A model generated the notes under the pieces. That model did no database searches. It saw nothing but the letters and a program-made list of their open reading frames with translations, and was not told the DNA's origin. Positions 51,510 to 63,165 of a stretch of 64,000 nt of DNA are shown here, piece by piece. Position 1 is the stretch's first letter; each line of letters opens with the position of its first letter. The stretch comes from Rotaria sordida (taxonomy: Eukaryota > Rotifera > Eurotatoria > Philodinida > Philodinidae), in assembly GCA_905250125.1 (NCBI GenBank), contig CAJNOL010000052.1:186772-250771 (forward strand), in the 5' to 3' direction. The position numbers and the translations under genes are program-made.

Positions 51510-53914
51510 AAAAATATATCGCTGTGTTTTCTTTTTTGTGGTTTTTTTCTATCTTATTCTTGTTAACCTTTCTTTTCTTATTTATTTGAAATAGGTAAAA
51601 AACTCATTTGTTTTGTTTTCTTTTTTATATACAAAAAATATTAAATATTTTTCTTTATTAACTAATTAAAAATGATTGAAAAGCAGAAGTATTTTGTATT
51701 TGTATAGAAACTTTTAATAATTTAATTAAGCGTTACTTTTTCCATATATTTTTTATCAACTTGATGACAATAAAGTATAACAAATGCATAGTTATTAATG
51801 CTTCTGTCGAGTAGTTCCAGTTCTAACATGTTCAATCTTACAACGATAATCTATTAGGCACAAGAAAATGTTGTACTATCCATATATAAAAACACAACAA
51901 CAAAAAAAAATAGTACGATCCTTGTGGGATTAAAATGTGAAACACGATATAACTGCTGTTGCTAATTACAAAAAAATTGTTTTATGTTGTCTATCTTGGG
52001 ACACATTTCTTCATCCTTCATTTACTTAATCCTTCAGAAGTACAATAAGAAAGTAATTAATATATAACAACGAATCGTTATTGATACATAGTCTGTAGAG
52101 GGAAAGCTGCAAGTTTCTACCCTATATACATCGACATTTGTTTTAGATCGTATTTCATAAAAGAAAATAATCTATAAATGAATGTAAATTACAAATGAAA
52201 TTTGTTTGTATAAGTATTGGTCGCTAATGTTTCTTTTTACCATATATGTCCTATTCACATTTATTGTGTAGTTCATATATTATTATTTGTAAATTTTATC
52301 TAAATTTGGAATTACTTATAGGAACAGAAAAAAAAAGAGATGTTACATGATGATTGTGTATTTCAAAGATGATAACGATCTACAAGTGTATATTTATGAT
52401 TAGCAAACTTGTTCTTATATTAATTTAAAAAAAAGATTATTATTTTATTTTCTATTGAACTAATCGTAAATTCTCGAACATTTTGTTCTTTACATGTAAT
52501 AATTTATAACTTTCATCGGTTAGCAATTGTTTCGAATCATAAATTTCTGATCATTATACAGAAAAAGTCTGTTTTTTCTCTTATTAAAAATTGCTACAAA
52601 TTCCTTTTTCTTATTATCAAGCTACGAAGTTGGATATTAAGTTTAAGAAAAAAATCATTTTCTCATGAAGTGATAATCAAAGTTACACAATATATAATCC
52701 TAATCTTTAGAGAATATTCAGTTTACTCATTTCGTTTCCATAAAATATTAATGTCAAATAGATATCATACATATTCTACGTCTGAATATATGTAATTAAA
52801 GTATTCAGACCATTATTATTGAAACAAAATACAAAATATATTATTCCTAAGCTGATGTAAATCATATTACAACATTGATCATAATATCGAATATCACAAT
52901 TTTTTAGAATTTTGTTTCGTATATGCCACCACAATATTTAATTCAAATAAAAAAAAAAAAGCAAAAACCAATAACGTATGGTATAAAATGAAAAGCTCAT
53001 AATATAAATGATAGAGATGAATTATTTACATTAAAGAATAATCTATTTCATTTTATATGAATTTTTTTATTTGATGTAAAGATAATTTTATTCTCTTTAA
53101 CAAATTTTTATTTTCAAATATTAATAAAACTTCTATTAAATATATATATGCTTATATACATATTTTTCTTTTCATCCAATAGAAAAAATAAACTCTTGAA
53201 TAACATTACTTCACTGTAAAAACTACAAAACAACATATGATGAATGTAAATATGCATCTACATAAAATCTCTCAAATTTAGAATATGTTATTTCATATTT
53301 AATGAGCAAACATTTATATGATTCATAGATTCATTGTAGTAATTTTTGAAGAAATTCGGAAAATTAGAAAAATAAAATTCTTTTTCTTTTTTTAGTTATT
53401 ACGTGAGAAACAAAAAAGACTTCTTTTATTAAAAATACAAGCATATACTCGATCGAAAAAGAAGCCATTCAATTACCTAAGGGGATATTTAACTAATGCT
53501 CTTTCAAGGTCAATTACATTCATTATTGTTTTCTTTTCTCGTGTTTGAAGAGCTCTTCGCGTTTATTTAATGCGTGAGAAAGAATAATTTAATAAAGAAT
53601 TTTCTCGCCAGTTTTGGTTCAGATGGTGTAATTTTTTCTTTTGTTTACATTCCTTTCTCTTCAAAAAAGAAAAAAGAAAAAAAAAAACCAGTAAACTTTC
53701 TTTTATGATGGCTTATAGATATTTATACGTTTCACCAATATCACATTGACTTAAGTCATTACCAATCAATATATAAAATTAAATTAAATAAAAAAAAAAA
53801 GAAAACGATTGTACAAGCCACAAATAAAGATTGAAATCATTGTCTTTTTTTTTCTCTAGTTTAGGCAGAAAATATGAAAGTACAATGATAGACGAGATAG
53901 CATTATCGATGAAT
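51510..53914. other. intergenic region between two convergent genes
   Basis: 3' flanks of the apyrase (+) and ODF3 (-) genes with AT-rich sequence between. No gene, RNA or element identified. Confidence 0.55.
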
Positions 53915-54874
53915 TTAGTCTTTCACGTCAACAATAAGTGGTGCTTCATACATTGAGTGTCGAATACCAAATGAATAGCCAGGTGCTTGTTGTTTGTGAA
54001 GCCAAACTTTTTCTGGTGAATATTTACCAGGTCCTGGTTTTTGAGTTGAATCACCTGGCATTTCATTTCGTGCTGTCATGCTATAATGTGGTGGTTCTTG
54101 TTTGTACACGCCTGATTTTGTTACACTATAAGCACCTAAAAAAAAAATATATATAAACACTTAATATTGAGAAAAACAAAAGTATTTAAAAATAAATGAT
54201 CCATTACCAGGTCCTGGTGTTCGCTGTAAATCTTCGTCAAAGCCACCTCGTCTGCTTCTTCCAGTCATTGTAAACATTGGTGCTTGTTTCTTCACACTTT
54301 GTACTGTTTTACCAAGCATTCCAGGTAAAGCATAAGCATTTGGTGCTAGAAGAAAAATGTTAAATTGTATCTAAAAACAATAAAATTTTACAATCATACC
54401 AGGTGTATTATCAAGTCCAAAATATTTATGACGAGAACCAAATGTATAAGCAGGCGGTGATTGAAATACAGTTTTCATTGGTCCTCTATCTTCAGGTTTA
54501 TAAGCACCAGGTCCTAATTGAGATCGTATGAAACTTGGATCATTTTAATATTCTTCTTTTTTGTCTGATTTTTTTCTCTTACCAGGGTGTAAATCGCCTT
54601 TAAGATCAGCACGTCGAGCATAGAGTGAATAATGTGGTGTACCATCTTTACCAGTTCGAAAAACTTTTGGATTTGGAAAATAGCATGGACCAGGTGATGC
54701 TTCATCTTTATATTTACCATGTCTAAGACCGAATGAATATGCCGGTTGCTTTGTATGCACCGAACGTGGATCATGAAAATTACTTCCAACAAGACCCGGC
54801 AATAGATAAACCGGTCCAGGTGTCGAATGCATGGCCGAAATTGGGCCTCGTGGTTTTGTTAGCGTGAATACCAT
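53915..54874 (-). CDS. ODF3: outer dense fibre protein 3 / CIMAP1 family, SHIPPO repeats
   Basis: Axonemal microtubule-associated protein of cilia and sperm tails. Minus-strand exons 54583-54874, 54400-54513, 54208-54345 and 53915-54135 join in frame to 254 aa, the same length as vertebrate ODF3. At least five PGP-type (SHIPPO) repeats are seen: TPGPVYLLPG, SPGPCYFPNP, HPGPGAYKPE, TPGPGAYSV and KPGPGKYSPE, plus a variant APNAYALPG, each followed by an aromatic/Gly sequence such as PAYSFGLRH and PHYSLYARR. The ATG at 54874 lies 14 bases after a CTTCTAG acceptor, consistent with a 5'UTR intron or spliced-leader site. A CT/CA microsatellite lies about 120 bp upstream. Confidence 0.93.
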
Positions 54875-54996
54875 CTTGCTGACTTTGTCTAGAAGAAAAT
54901 CTACGTAGAAAATATTAAAAGGGCCACAGTCTGTCAATAAAAATAATTTATAATTGATGATTAAAAATACATACAAATGAAGCTGTTTTTCAGACA

Positions 54997-55012
54997 CTCT
55001 TTCTCTTTCTCT

Positions 55013-55059
<47 letters not shown>

Positions 55060-55071
55060 GCACACACACAT
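54997..55071. repeat. compound CT/CA microsatellite
   Basis: TTTCTC units become a pure CT run and then a CA run with one CG. It sits in the 5' flank of ODF3. Confidence 0.95.
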
Positions 55072-56341
55072 AAGTTGTTCACGTAAATGCTTCTCATCTT
55101 TTACCTCACTTCTATTTCATTTGTTGCCACTAAGTAACAACAACAAACAGTGGGCGTCTTGGCGCCCGAAACAACAATCGGGTAATAGAAAAACGCTCTT
55201 CTTTCTTTTTTCACATCTGAAGTCGACAGAAATGAAAAGAAAGGAGAAAGAAGTAAACTTTTGAAACAATCAATAGGGCATACGCATACATCGATACAAT
55301 TCAAATACTTCTCGTTGTTTTCGTTGCTTTTCTATTGATGCTTTGACGAAAATTTTTTGTATAAAAGCTTACTCGATCGATTGTGATCTGCTGCAAACTT
55401 CACTTTTATTCGACGATGAAAAAAAGAAAGAAGAGAAATTCTTCAGGTGTTGTTGTTATGGTTGTTGCTTCTCTAACGCTATTTTTCTTCCTTTTTCTTC
55501 CTTGTGTATACGTGTAAAATGCAGTATTTCTGTAGTACTCAACGTCACTAAAATTGACTGAAGGGGAGTATGAAAATGTTTTATTCGATTCATCTGAGAT
55601 CATCAACAATGCTGAATATGTTATCAACACGCTTGTGTGAAATTTCTATTCAGTTTTACAGTTGAAAGATCTATACAATAAATTCAAATAAATGAGATTT
55701 ATATAAAATATTTGTACATATATATATATATATATGCATATGTTCTTATAATCTATAATAATATATGGAAATAAAACGACTTGGCAACAATATATATATA
55801 TATATCATTATTAAAAATTCAAGTGATTAGAAAAAAAAAATATTCAATTTGTTCTTACAAGGTTGAAAGTCATAACCTTGTTCAGAAGATTGTTATATTA
55901 TTTATTTTAATATGACCTTCATTATGAAAAGCTTTCTGATATATTCAAATACTTTTTATTTCTGCAAGGAATGATTTATTGCTCGTATTATGAGAATCTG
56001 GATCAGATATTCAAACAATTGATATCAAAATTAAATATATACATATATGATCACCCTGGAGTATAAAACTCGTTAATACGGTATACTTAAGATAGAGTTA
56101 TGTCAACAATATATTCAGACGATAACAACTTACATTTTTTCTTCAATTTTCGATGCAATATTTATAAACACAAAGATACAATGTCATTTCATAAGTTAAT
56201 GACTGTGAGTCATTTCAAACAAAAAAAAAATTATCTTTTATTTTAAGTCAATTAAAGCATTATAAAAATTTATTAAATTGAATCGATCTTAGTACAAGTT
56301 TGTATCAATGTTTCTTCCATAAATAAATGAAAAGCATAATG
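55072..56341. other. intergenic region between ODF3 and ARMC4
   Basis: Both genes are on the minus strand, so this is the ODF3 upstream flank and the ARMC4 3' flank. Short TA runs occur near 55720 and 55790. No coding exon supported. Confidence 0.55.
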
Positions 56342-59300
56342 TCAACCATTTCTTGATTTTTCATTAGCTAATGCTAATCGTCGAATATATGATATACATA
56401 TAGCAGCATTCTCTTGAAGTACATCATCTTTTGAACCAACCATTTCCATTAATAACTAAATATAAAAAGCAAAAAAAAAATTTTTTTATTTTTTTTTGGA
56501 AATAATATATTTTTATTTTTTGAAAAAAAATGGATATACTCGAACAACACCAGCTTCATGCATTGTAACACAATTCATGGGATTTTTTGATAATTGATGT
56601 AATGCTTTAGCTGTTGATCGATGTACATTGGGATCAGATGATTTAAGATGTTTAACAAGTGGTGCTACAGCTTGATTTTCACCAAATGCTTGTCGATTAT
56701 TTCCCCATTTACAACATTCAGCTATAGCTTCAGCTAGATAACGACGAAGTATATCTTCATTCTGTTAAAATAACAACAAATAAATAAATTTTAAATTAGA
56801 AAAAATTTTTTTTTACTCTTGTAGCTAAATTTGAAAGAAGTTTAACAACGCCATGATCTGTTATAACAGCTAAATTTTCTTCATCTTTTGCTATTTCAGC
56901 TATAGCAGCACAAACACTTGCTAATACTTCAACATCATTTGATTTTAATAATGATACAATCAATTCAAGACCACCAACAAAACTTCGTACCATTTCACCT
57001 GAATCCTATAATATTTAAATAGACATAAGAAAACTCGGGTTAATATTTTTTTTTTCTAACAAACTTTTAGATTTTTCACACATGGTGATATAGCCCAAGC
57101 AGCTGCAGCTTGTACTTGTGGATTTTGATTTTTTAAAAGTGACCATAATAATCGAACACCATCCAAACGATCAATCATTCTAAACATATATTATGGAAAT
57201 AACATAAAGCCATTGACACATTAGAAGACCCAGGGTCTTCTAATCTGTCCTGTCGCTTGCAAGTCGTAAGGAGGGTCTTCTAATATGTCCCTTAGAAAAG
57301 TGATTTTTTTGCTATTCTGAAGGATAGTTTTCATAAACGTCTTTTTTTATGAACACTAGTTGTTCCTAAATATTTCTTTAGCTTCTTCAGGACTAGTACA
57401 ATAAAAAAGTCTTTATTCTAGCTACAAAGAACATTTTACGACAAAAGTATCTTTTTTATAAAATACACTATATACATAGCAGAACATATTTGACAGTTCA
57501 TTATAGCAAATGTGTTTTTCACATGATAAAAGGAATACATCAAAAAATATTTTTATTTGACATAATCAAATAGAAGAAGAAATTCAAAGTTTTTGAATTT
57601 TCCACGTATCTATCAAAGTCACTTATAACAATGATTGCTGTTTGCAACATGTTACAGAGTGTCCCGAAAATAACCTACCAAAAATTTTTTCGTATATATA
57701 GGCTCTTTTATTTAACTTTATCAACAAAATTTTTTTAAATTATAGGTGAATATATCGAGTTTTTATTTATCCGAACGAACTTCCATATTATTGTGTAAAG
57801 CTATCATCTTAGATAAAAATATAAAAATTTTGTTTTCTTTATATTTTCAGAAAAACATTATGTAGCGTTTTGTTCTGTAACTAGTTCAATTTACTGTGGG
57901 AATTTCTCGCAGATTTTGTCTCAAAAAAAAGGTTTAAAAATCTTTCAATCTACGTATTCTTGTAGAACTCGACGAACTCTATCTAACCATATGAAAATAT
58001 CAAAGAAAACACCTTAGTCAACTTTTGAATTACTCGAATATTAGAACGAAAGCAAAACTATTGTATCTTCACTTAAGATGATAGTTTTACACAGTAATGT
58101 GGAAGTTCGTTTGGATAAATAAAAATTCGATATATTCATCTATAATTTTTTAAAAAATTGTTGATAAAGTTAAATAAAATAGCAAATATATACGAAAAAA
58201 CTTTTGGTAGGTTATTTTTGGGACACCCTGTATATCTATACGGTACTCATAATTTGTCTTCTATTAACTTTCAATTCATGTGCCTTCAAAGAAACGTCAT
58301 AGAGAAGACAAGTGAGATTCAGAGTTAAAAGAGGATAAATTGGAGATAACATGCATATATATCTGAGTTAATTACGTATGATATTGTTTGAACATAGGCC
58401 GCTTGGTACCCCAGAAAAGATAGAAAAATATTTTCAAGAGACGCTCAAAAGATATAAAGATGCAAAAATTATGAATAAATAGATGTTGGAAGAACTAAGA
58501 AATCAACTATTATTGAGGGGGGTCTTCTAATCTGTCTTTTGCGTCGTTCTTCTGAAGGGGGTCTTCTATTATGGGGGGAGGGGTCTTCTAATATGGGGAG
58601 GGGGGGGGTGTCTTCTAATATGGGGAGGTCTTCTAATTTGCCCATGGCTTTAATAAAAAAGATTGAGATGTAAGTAATTACGTGACGCTTTCAGGTTCTT
58701 CAGCACATTGACGTAATGCATGACAAGTATTCACTAATAAAGCTTGATTTGTTCCTGTTAGTAAATTAACTAATGGTGATATTCCACCAGCTTTACGAAT
58801 TGTTGTTCGATTCTCTGCTTCTTTTGCACATTCAGCTAATGCACCAACAACATTAACTAAGACTTCTTCTGGTTGATTATTAAGTAATTGTACAAGTGCA
58901 TCGATTGTTCGAAATTCTTGAAATTGTGCAATATTCTAATATCGAGAAAAGAAAAACCTTTTATATAAGAATAATAGAACAAGAAAAAAAAGCATTACTT
59001 CACGAGAAATTGCACATTTCCAAATAGCACCTGTCGCTGCAGCCAATAATGCTTTATTTTCAGTTTGTTGTAAAAGATCATGTAAAGGACGAAGACCCGA
59101 ATGTTTTCTCACAAGGTCACGTATTTCTTTATCGACTGCACACTAAAATAAAACAAACAATACTGGTTTTTTTCTATTGTCAAATGAATCAAAATTTTCT
59201 ATTTTAATTTTACCTTAAAAATAGCACTAGCACAATGTTTTTGTAATTCAGCATTGGTACCCGATAGACTTTTGACAAGATCAGGAATCATACCTCGAAT

Positions 59301-60661
59301 TGCTGTTCGATAAACAGGCTATTAAGACAAAACAAAAATTAAACAACTATTTTTCTAATAATAGAAAGTATTAATTCAAACTATACATCAGTAGCGCACT
59401 CTTCTATAATGCCACCCACAGGAATCAACATATTGTCATTAGAACTTTTTAGTAATTTAGCCAAAAGTGGAATAACACCAGCACGTTGCATAGCATGTTT
59501 ATTAAGATTCGATCGACTTAAACTCCAAAGAGCTAAGGCACCTGCACGAGCAACTTCAATATTTTTTGCATGATCATTAGGTGAAGCATGAGTATTGGAT
59601 CCATGACCACTAACAGAAGCATTTTCCAAAAGAGAGACCTACATGTTGTTGTTTATTCTATTTTTAGTAATATTTATCTACTAAACTAAATACTTACTAA
59701 TCGTTTAATACCTCCATTTTGTCGAACAACTCGACGCGCTCGTTTAAATTTAGCAACATGAGCTTAAAAAAAAATATTAAAAAATTAATTTAATCTTTTT
59801 CTTTTGTTTTTATTTTTTTGATATAAATCTAACCAATAGTTTCAGCAGCAAGACATTTTAAATCTTTTTCTGGTTCATCAAGTAATTTAACCATTGTTTG
59901 TAATCCACCAAGATCAGCTATATTTCGACGTATAGATGGATTATTTGACACTTCTTTAAGAATATATAATGAACCAATCTAAAGAAAATTTTTCATTATA
60001 TTAAAATTTTATATTAATCATTGGAAAATTTAATAATGATATATACTTTACAATCAATATCATCTGTTTCAAGTAAATTAACTAGAACTTCTAAACCTCC
60101 AACATCACGAATAGCTAATTGACATATTTCTATTGATAAATTAAAATCACGAATGGATGATAATGCAATGACAGTTGCAGTTGGATTTCCACCTTTAAGA
60201 TATTTAACTAATCGTTGTATTTGCCAATATTCTGATGGTAAATCAGTTTGATCTTGACGTGTTCGTTCAATTAATTGATCTTCTTCTTCATCATCATCAT
60301 CTCCTTCACTCGATTCTTCTGAATCAGGATTTCCTTGACCTCCACGTCGACTACGATCTGTAAGACCACCTAGACGTGTATTAATTCCTCGTTCTAAACT
60401 GCCAGTCTTCGTTAAATTTGTATTATTTCTACGTAGATTATTACGACTATATTTTAAAAAAAAACCAAACTAAATGCAATCAACAAAAAAAAGAAGATGC
60501 TAATTATCATACTCAGTAGCTAATGTATCCCAAGCACGTGAAGATAATAATAATTTTTGACGATTTGCGTCAGCTAATGTATTATCTGATAATACAATAT
60601 ATTGAACAGAAAAACCTCATGAAAGGATTAATGGTTTACCTGTCGTTGTTGTTGATGGCAT
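56342..60661 (-). CDS. ODAD2 (ARMC4): armadillo-repeat outer dynein arm docking protein
   Basis: Component needed to dock outer dynein arms on ciliary doublet microtubules. Exons (minus): 60640-60661, 60513-60585, 60047-60446, 59834-59978, 59698-59762, 59387-59638, 59214-59318, 58999-59142, 58682-58935, 57065-57179, 56817-57005, 56540-56761, 56342-56455; 2100 nt, 699 aa, all phases agree. It is shorter than the roughly 1040 aa vertebrate protein at the N-terminus; that part is replaced by a short Asn/Arg-rich segment and an acidic run ([15 protein letters not shown]). The rest is a continuous set of armadillo repeats, with family blocks such as [60 protein letters not shown] and [16 protein letters not shown] near the C-terminus. 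Intron 57180-58681 is 1.5 kb because of inserted repeats; other introns are about 50-85 bp. Confidence 0.94.
57211..58646. mobile_element. outer inverted-repeat element with GGTCTTCTAAT motifs in the ARMC4 intron
   Basis: Left end CATTGACACATTAGAAGACC and right end GGTCTTCTAATTTGCCCATGG are imperfect inverted copies. The phrase GTCTTCTAAT-TG, often followed by a G or C run, recurs about seven times: twice near the left end (57235-57285) and five times near the right end (58519-58640). The region spans almost the whole intron 57180-58681. No coding capacity seen. A second element (57655-58230) is inserted inside it. Confidence 0.6.
57655..58230. mobile_element. MITE with CAGRGTGTCCC termini and TA flanks
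   Basis: 576 bp with inverted arms of roughly 170 bp: CAGAGTGTCCCGAAAATAAC at the left matches the complement of TTATTTTTGGGACACCCTG at the right, and both arms include ACCTACCAAAA and the GAACTTCCA/TGGAAGTTC blocks. Both sides are flanked by TA (57653-57654 and 58231-58232), the duplication expected of Tc1/mariner-type elements. No transposase frame. Confidence 0.85.
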
Positions 60662-60975
60662 TATTTCTTTTCTTTTTTGTTTGCTATGGAATTTGTATGC
60701 CACTTGTTGCTTATCAAAGACAAACCGAAACCATTAATCCATTTTTATCTTTAGATATCACTAAGCAACCTGATTTATTCAACCTAAAACAAATGAAAAT
60801 TATTTATTACAATAGCTTTAGAAAAAGTAAAATCGATTTAACAATTACTTTTATTTCTATAGACATTGAAATTATATTGTCTCTAGTGACTCTTAGCAGT
60901 AATGCACTTTGTTTAATTCTTGTTGTTGCCAAGCAATATGAAGTAAAAAAATGGCTGACGAGAAAGAAAAGTTAA
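60618..60975 (+). other. open frame with membrane-like segments, antisense to the ARMC4 start
   Basis: From ATG 60618 it encodes about 119 aa: a hydrophobic N-terminus ([20 protein letters not shown]), a polar middle, a second hydrophobic stretch near LSLVTLSSNALCLILVV and a basic end. It overlaps the first ARMC4 coding exon on the other strand. I recognise no family, and no expression signal can be judged. It may be chance, or a 3' exon of an unrecognised plus-strand gene. Confidence 0.2.
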
Positions 60976-63165
60976 TCAATCAGTTAAACATATTAATTAG
61001 AATCAATAATCAAATTTTTAGATAGTTTCATTTAATAAAAGAAAAAATGAATGATTAAGAGAATTACAATAATAAAATTGTTATTTATCCTTAAAAAAAA
61101 ATGGACATAAAAAAAGTCTTTTTCACGATTTCTCGTATGAAACAAGAACAGTCTGACATTACTGAACTGAAATAACAGCTGAAAGAAAACATAGAAATCA
61201 TTATTTTTAATTAAAATGAATCTTTATTTATCAATATTCTAATTATTCTAGTAAATTTGAACAAAATTACATTAGATGATTGCACAATCGTTCGTCAATT
61301 CTAATGAGTAAGAAGTTCTTATTGAGAGGAACCTTCCCCTTTCCAGAAATGTTAAGATCAAAATTTTTTCGATTTTTAGTTTTTCATCGCTAATATCGCT
61401 TCATAATGTCGTCTATCAAATACCATATAAATGCGAACTTTTCGTTGTTCGTTAGTACTTTTATTAAACCCAACTTTCGAAATCCGTAGCAGAAAACTTC
61501 GTGCTGCAATGATTGTTTATATTCAAAATTCTTCTGATGATAATGATTATTTTTCATTCTAAAGGTGCTGGGAGAATGGAACATGGATCTTTAACGTCGA
61601 TGAACATAGCCAGTTGTCGATCACTTTAGTAGGAGAAAAAAAGTCATGATACATACAGGATAATTTGTTTTACGTTAAAAAATGAAGTATAGAGCTTTGC
61701 GCGGGAAGGAAACTTTTACCATACTGATTGAGATCTATCTGCCTTGAAAACTTCATCATTTTTTGTCGAGTCATTCCTGAGAATCTCCTCAAAAGAGGGA
61801 CATCCCCTTAAACAAATTCTAAATGAAAGATGGTAGCAGTATTTTATATATACTTTTACAATTTGAAATAAAAGGTTAAAACAACGAATAAATGAAACAT
61901 AATCTTAATCAAAAATTCTCAAGACAAATAAATAGAAATGTCAATAGACAATTTTGTAATGATGTTTTTATTTTTTCTTTCTCTTTTTTAATCAAAATTC
62001 AAACCGAACAGATTCGTTAACGATGATAAAACAATCTAAAATCATTGACAAACTATTGACACAAAAATGATTTTTCTAAATATTTCAATTCAATAAATAG
62101 AATTTTCTCAAATTTGAAATAAACTACAAAGATTTAACTGATTTCTATATGTCTTTACAAAAATAGTAAATTTGTCTGCTTTTGTTCAATTGAATATAAA
62201 ATAATCAAGCGAATTATAATTTTGCTCTTTGATAGTTAGAAAATTGACGCGGACAGCATCAACTACTTGATGAATTTCATAACCAAAAACAACAACAGCA
62301 AAGATCGATGAGTGCTTCAGTAAATAAAACGAAAATACATTAATAAAAATATTTTTTCTTGTAAATACACAATATGTCTAAACGGATTTACGTTCATTAA
62401 TAAACTGTACTATGAAAAGTTCTTATTAATATACATAATGAAAAACAATCATTCATCTGTAAAATAATACTATTTGTTTATTTTATTGATTTTATAAAAT
62501 CATTAGAGATCCTGTATATAAACAATAAATAAAAAGAGTCTATCATTAATAACAGTTTTTGAAAAAAAACTGTGTTCTTTAAAAGAATTCTAGTTGAAAA
62601 TTTCATGATGATTAAATTATGTTTTCCTGAAAGCATAGTTTCAATATATTATTAAATTACAAATATAACTTTTGTCGGACATTGTCGGTCCTTTTTCATA
62701 CATAAGAATCCTATTGTTTGATCTGCTATGAAAGGAAGACAAAGAAAATTATTAATTTTATTAAGTTCTTTTCTTTATCGCAACAAGGTAGCTGCACGAC
62801 GATGCAATCAGTTGCTTTTTTTATCCTGTTACGTACGACGACGTGCATAGTCTGAGTTTTTTTTCACATACATTCCTTTTTAACATGTATCATTAAGTAT
62901 TGAAACATTTTTATAAGTATTGCTTTCTCTTCTTTTTTTATTCTATTGTTCTAAGGTTGTTTCTTTTTACTATAAGTTTGATAATCTCGGATTCTATACA
63001 CAATGAATAATGTTTAACATGATAAACGAAAGAATAATCGGTTTGTTTTCTTGAACATTCTTGAGAAAATTTGAAAAAATAATAAAAAATATACAATACA
63101 TTATTTGTTGGTCGTTATAACTTTTATTCGAATTTTATGTTCATTGATTTTTGTAGATTCGATTG
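60976..63165. other. intergenic region between divergent ARMC4 and CCDC92-like genes
   Basis: Should hold both promoters. I see only AT-rich sequence and short frames, including a 64-codon minus-strand frame at 61390-61584 without recognisable domains. A TTTTTGTAG acceptor ends a few bases before the CCDC92-like ATG. Confidence 0.55.

Noticed and set aside
57230-58640. Repeated GGTCTTCTAAT phrases considered as a CRISPR-like array
   Set aside because: Spacing is irregular, copies sit only near the two ends of an inverted-repeat element, and the genome is eukaryotic.
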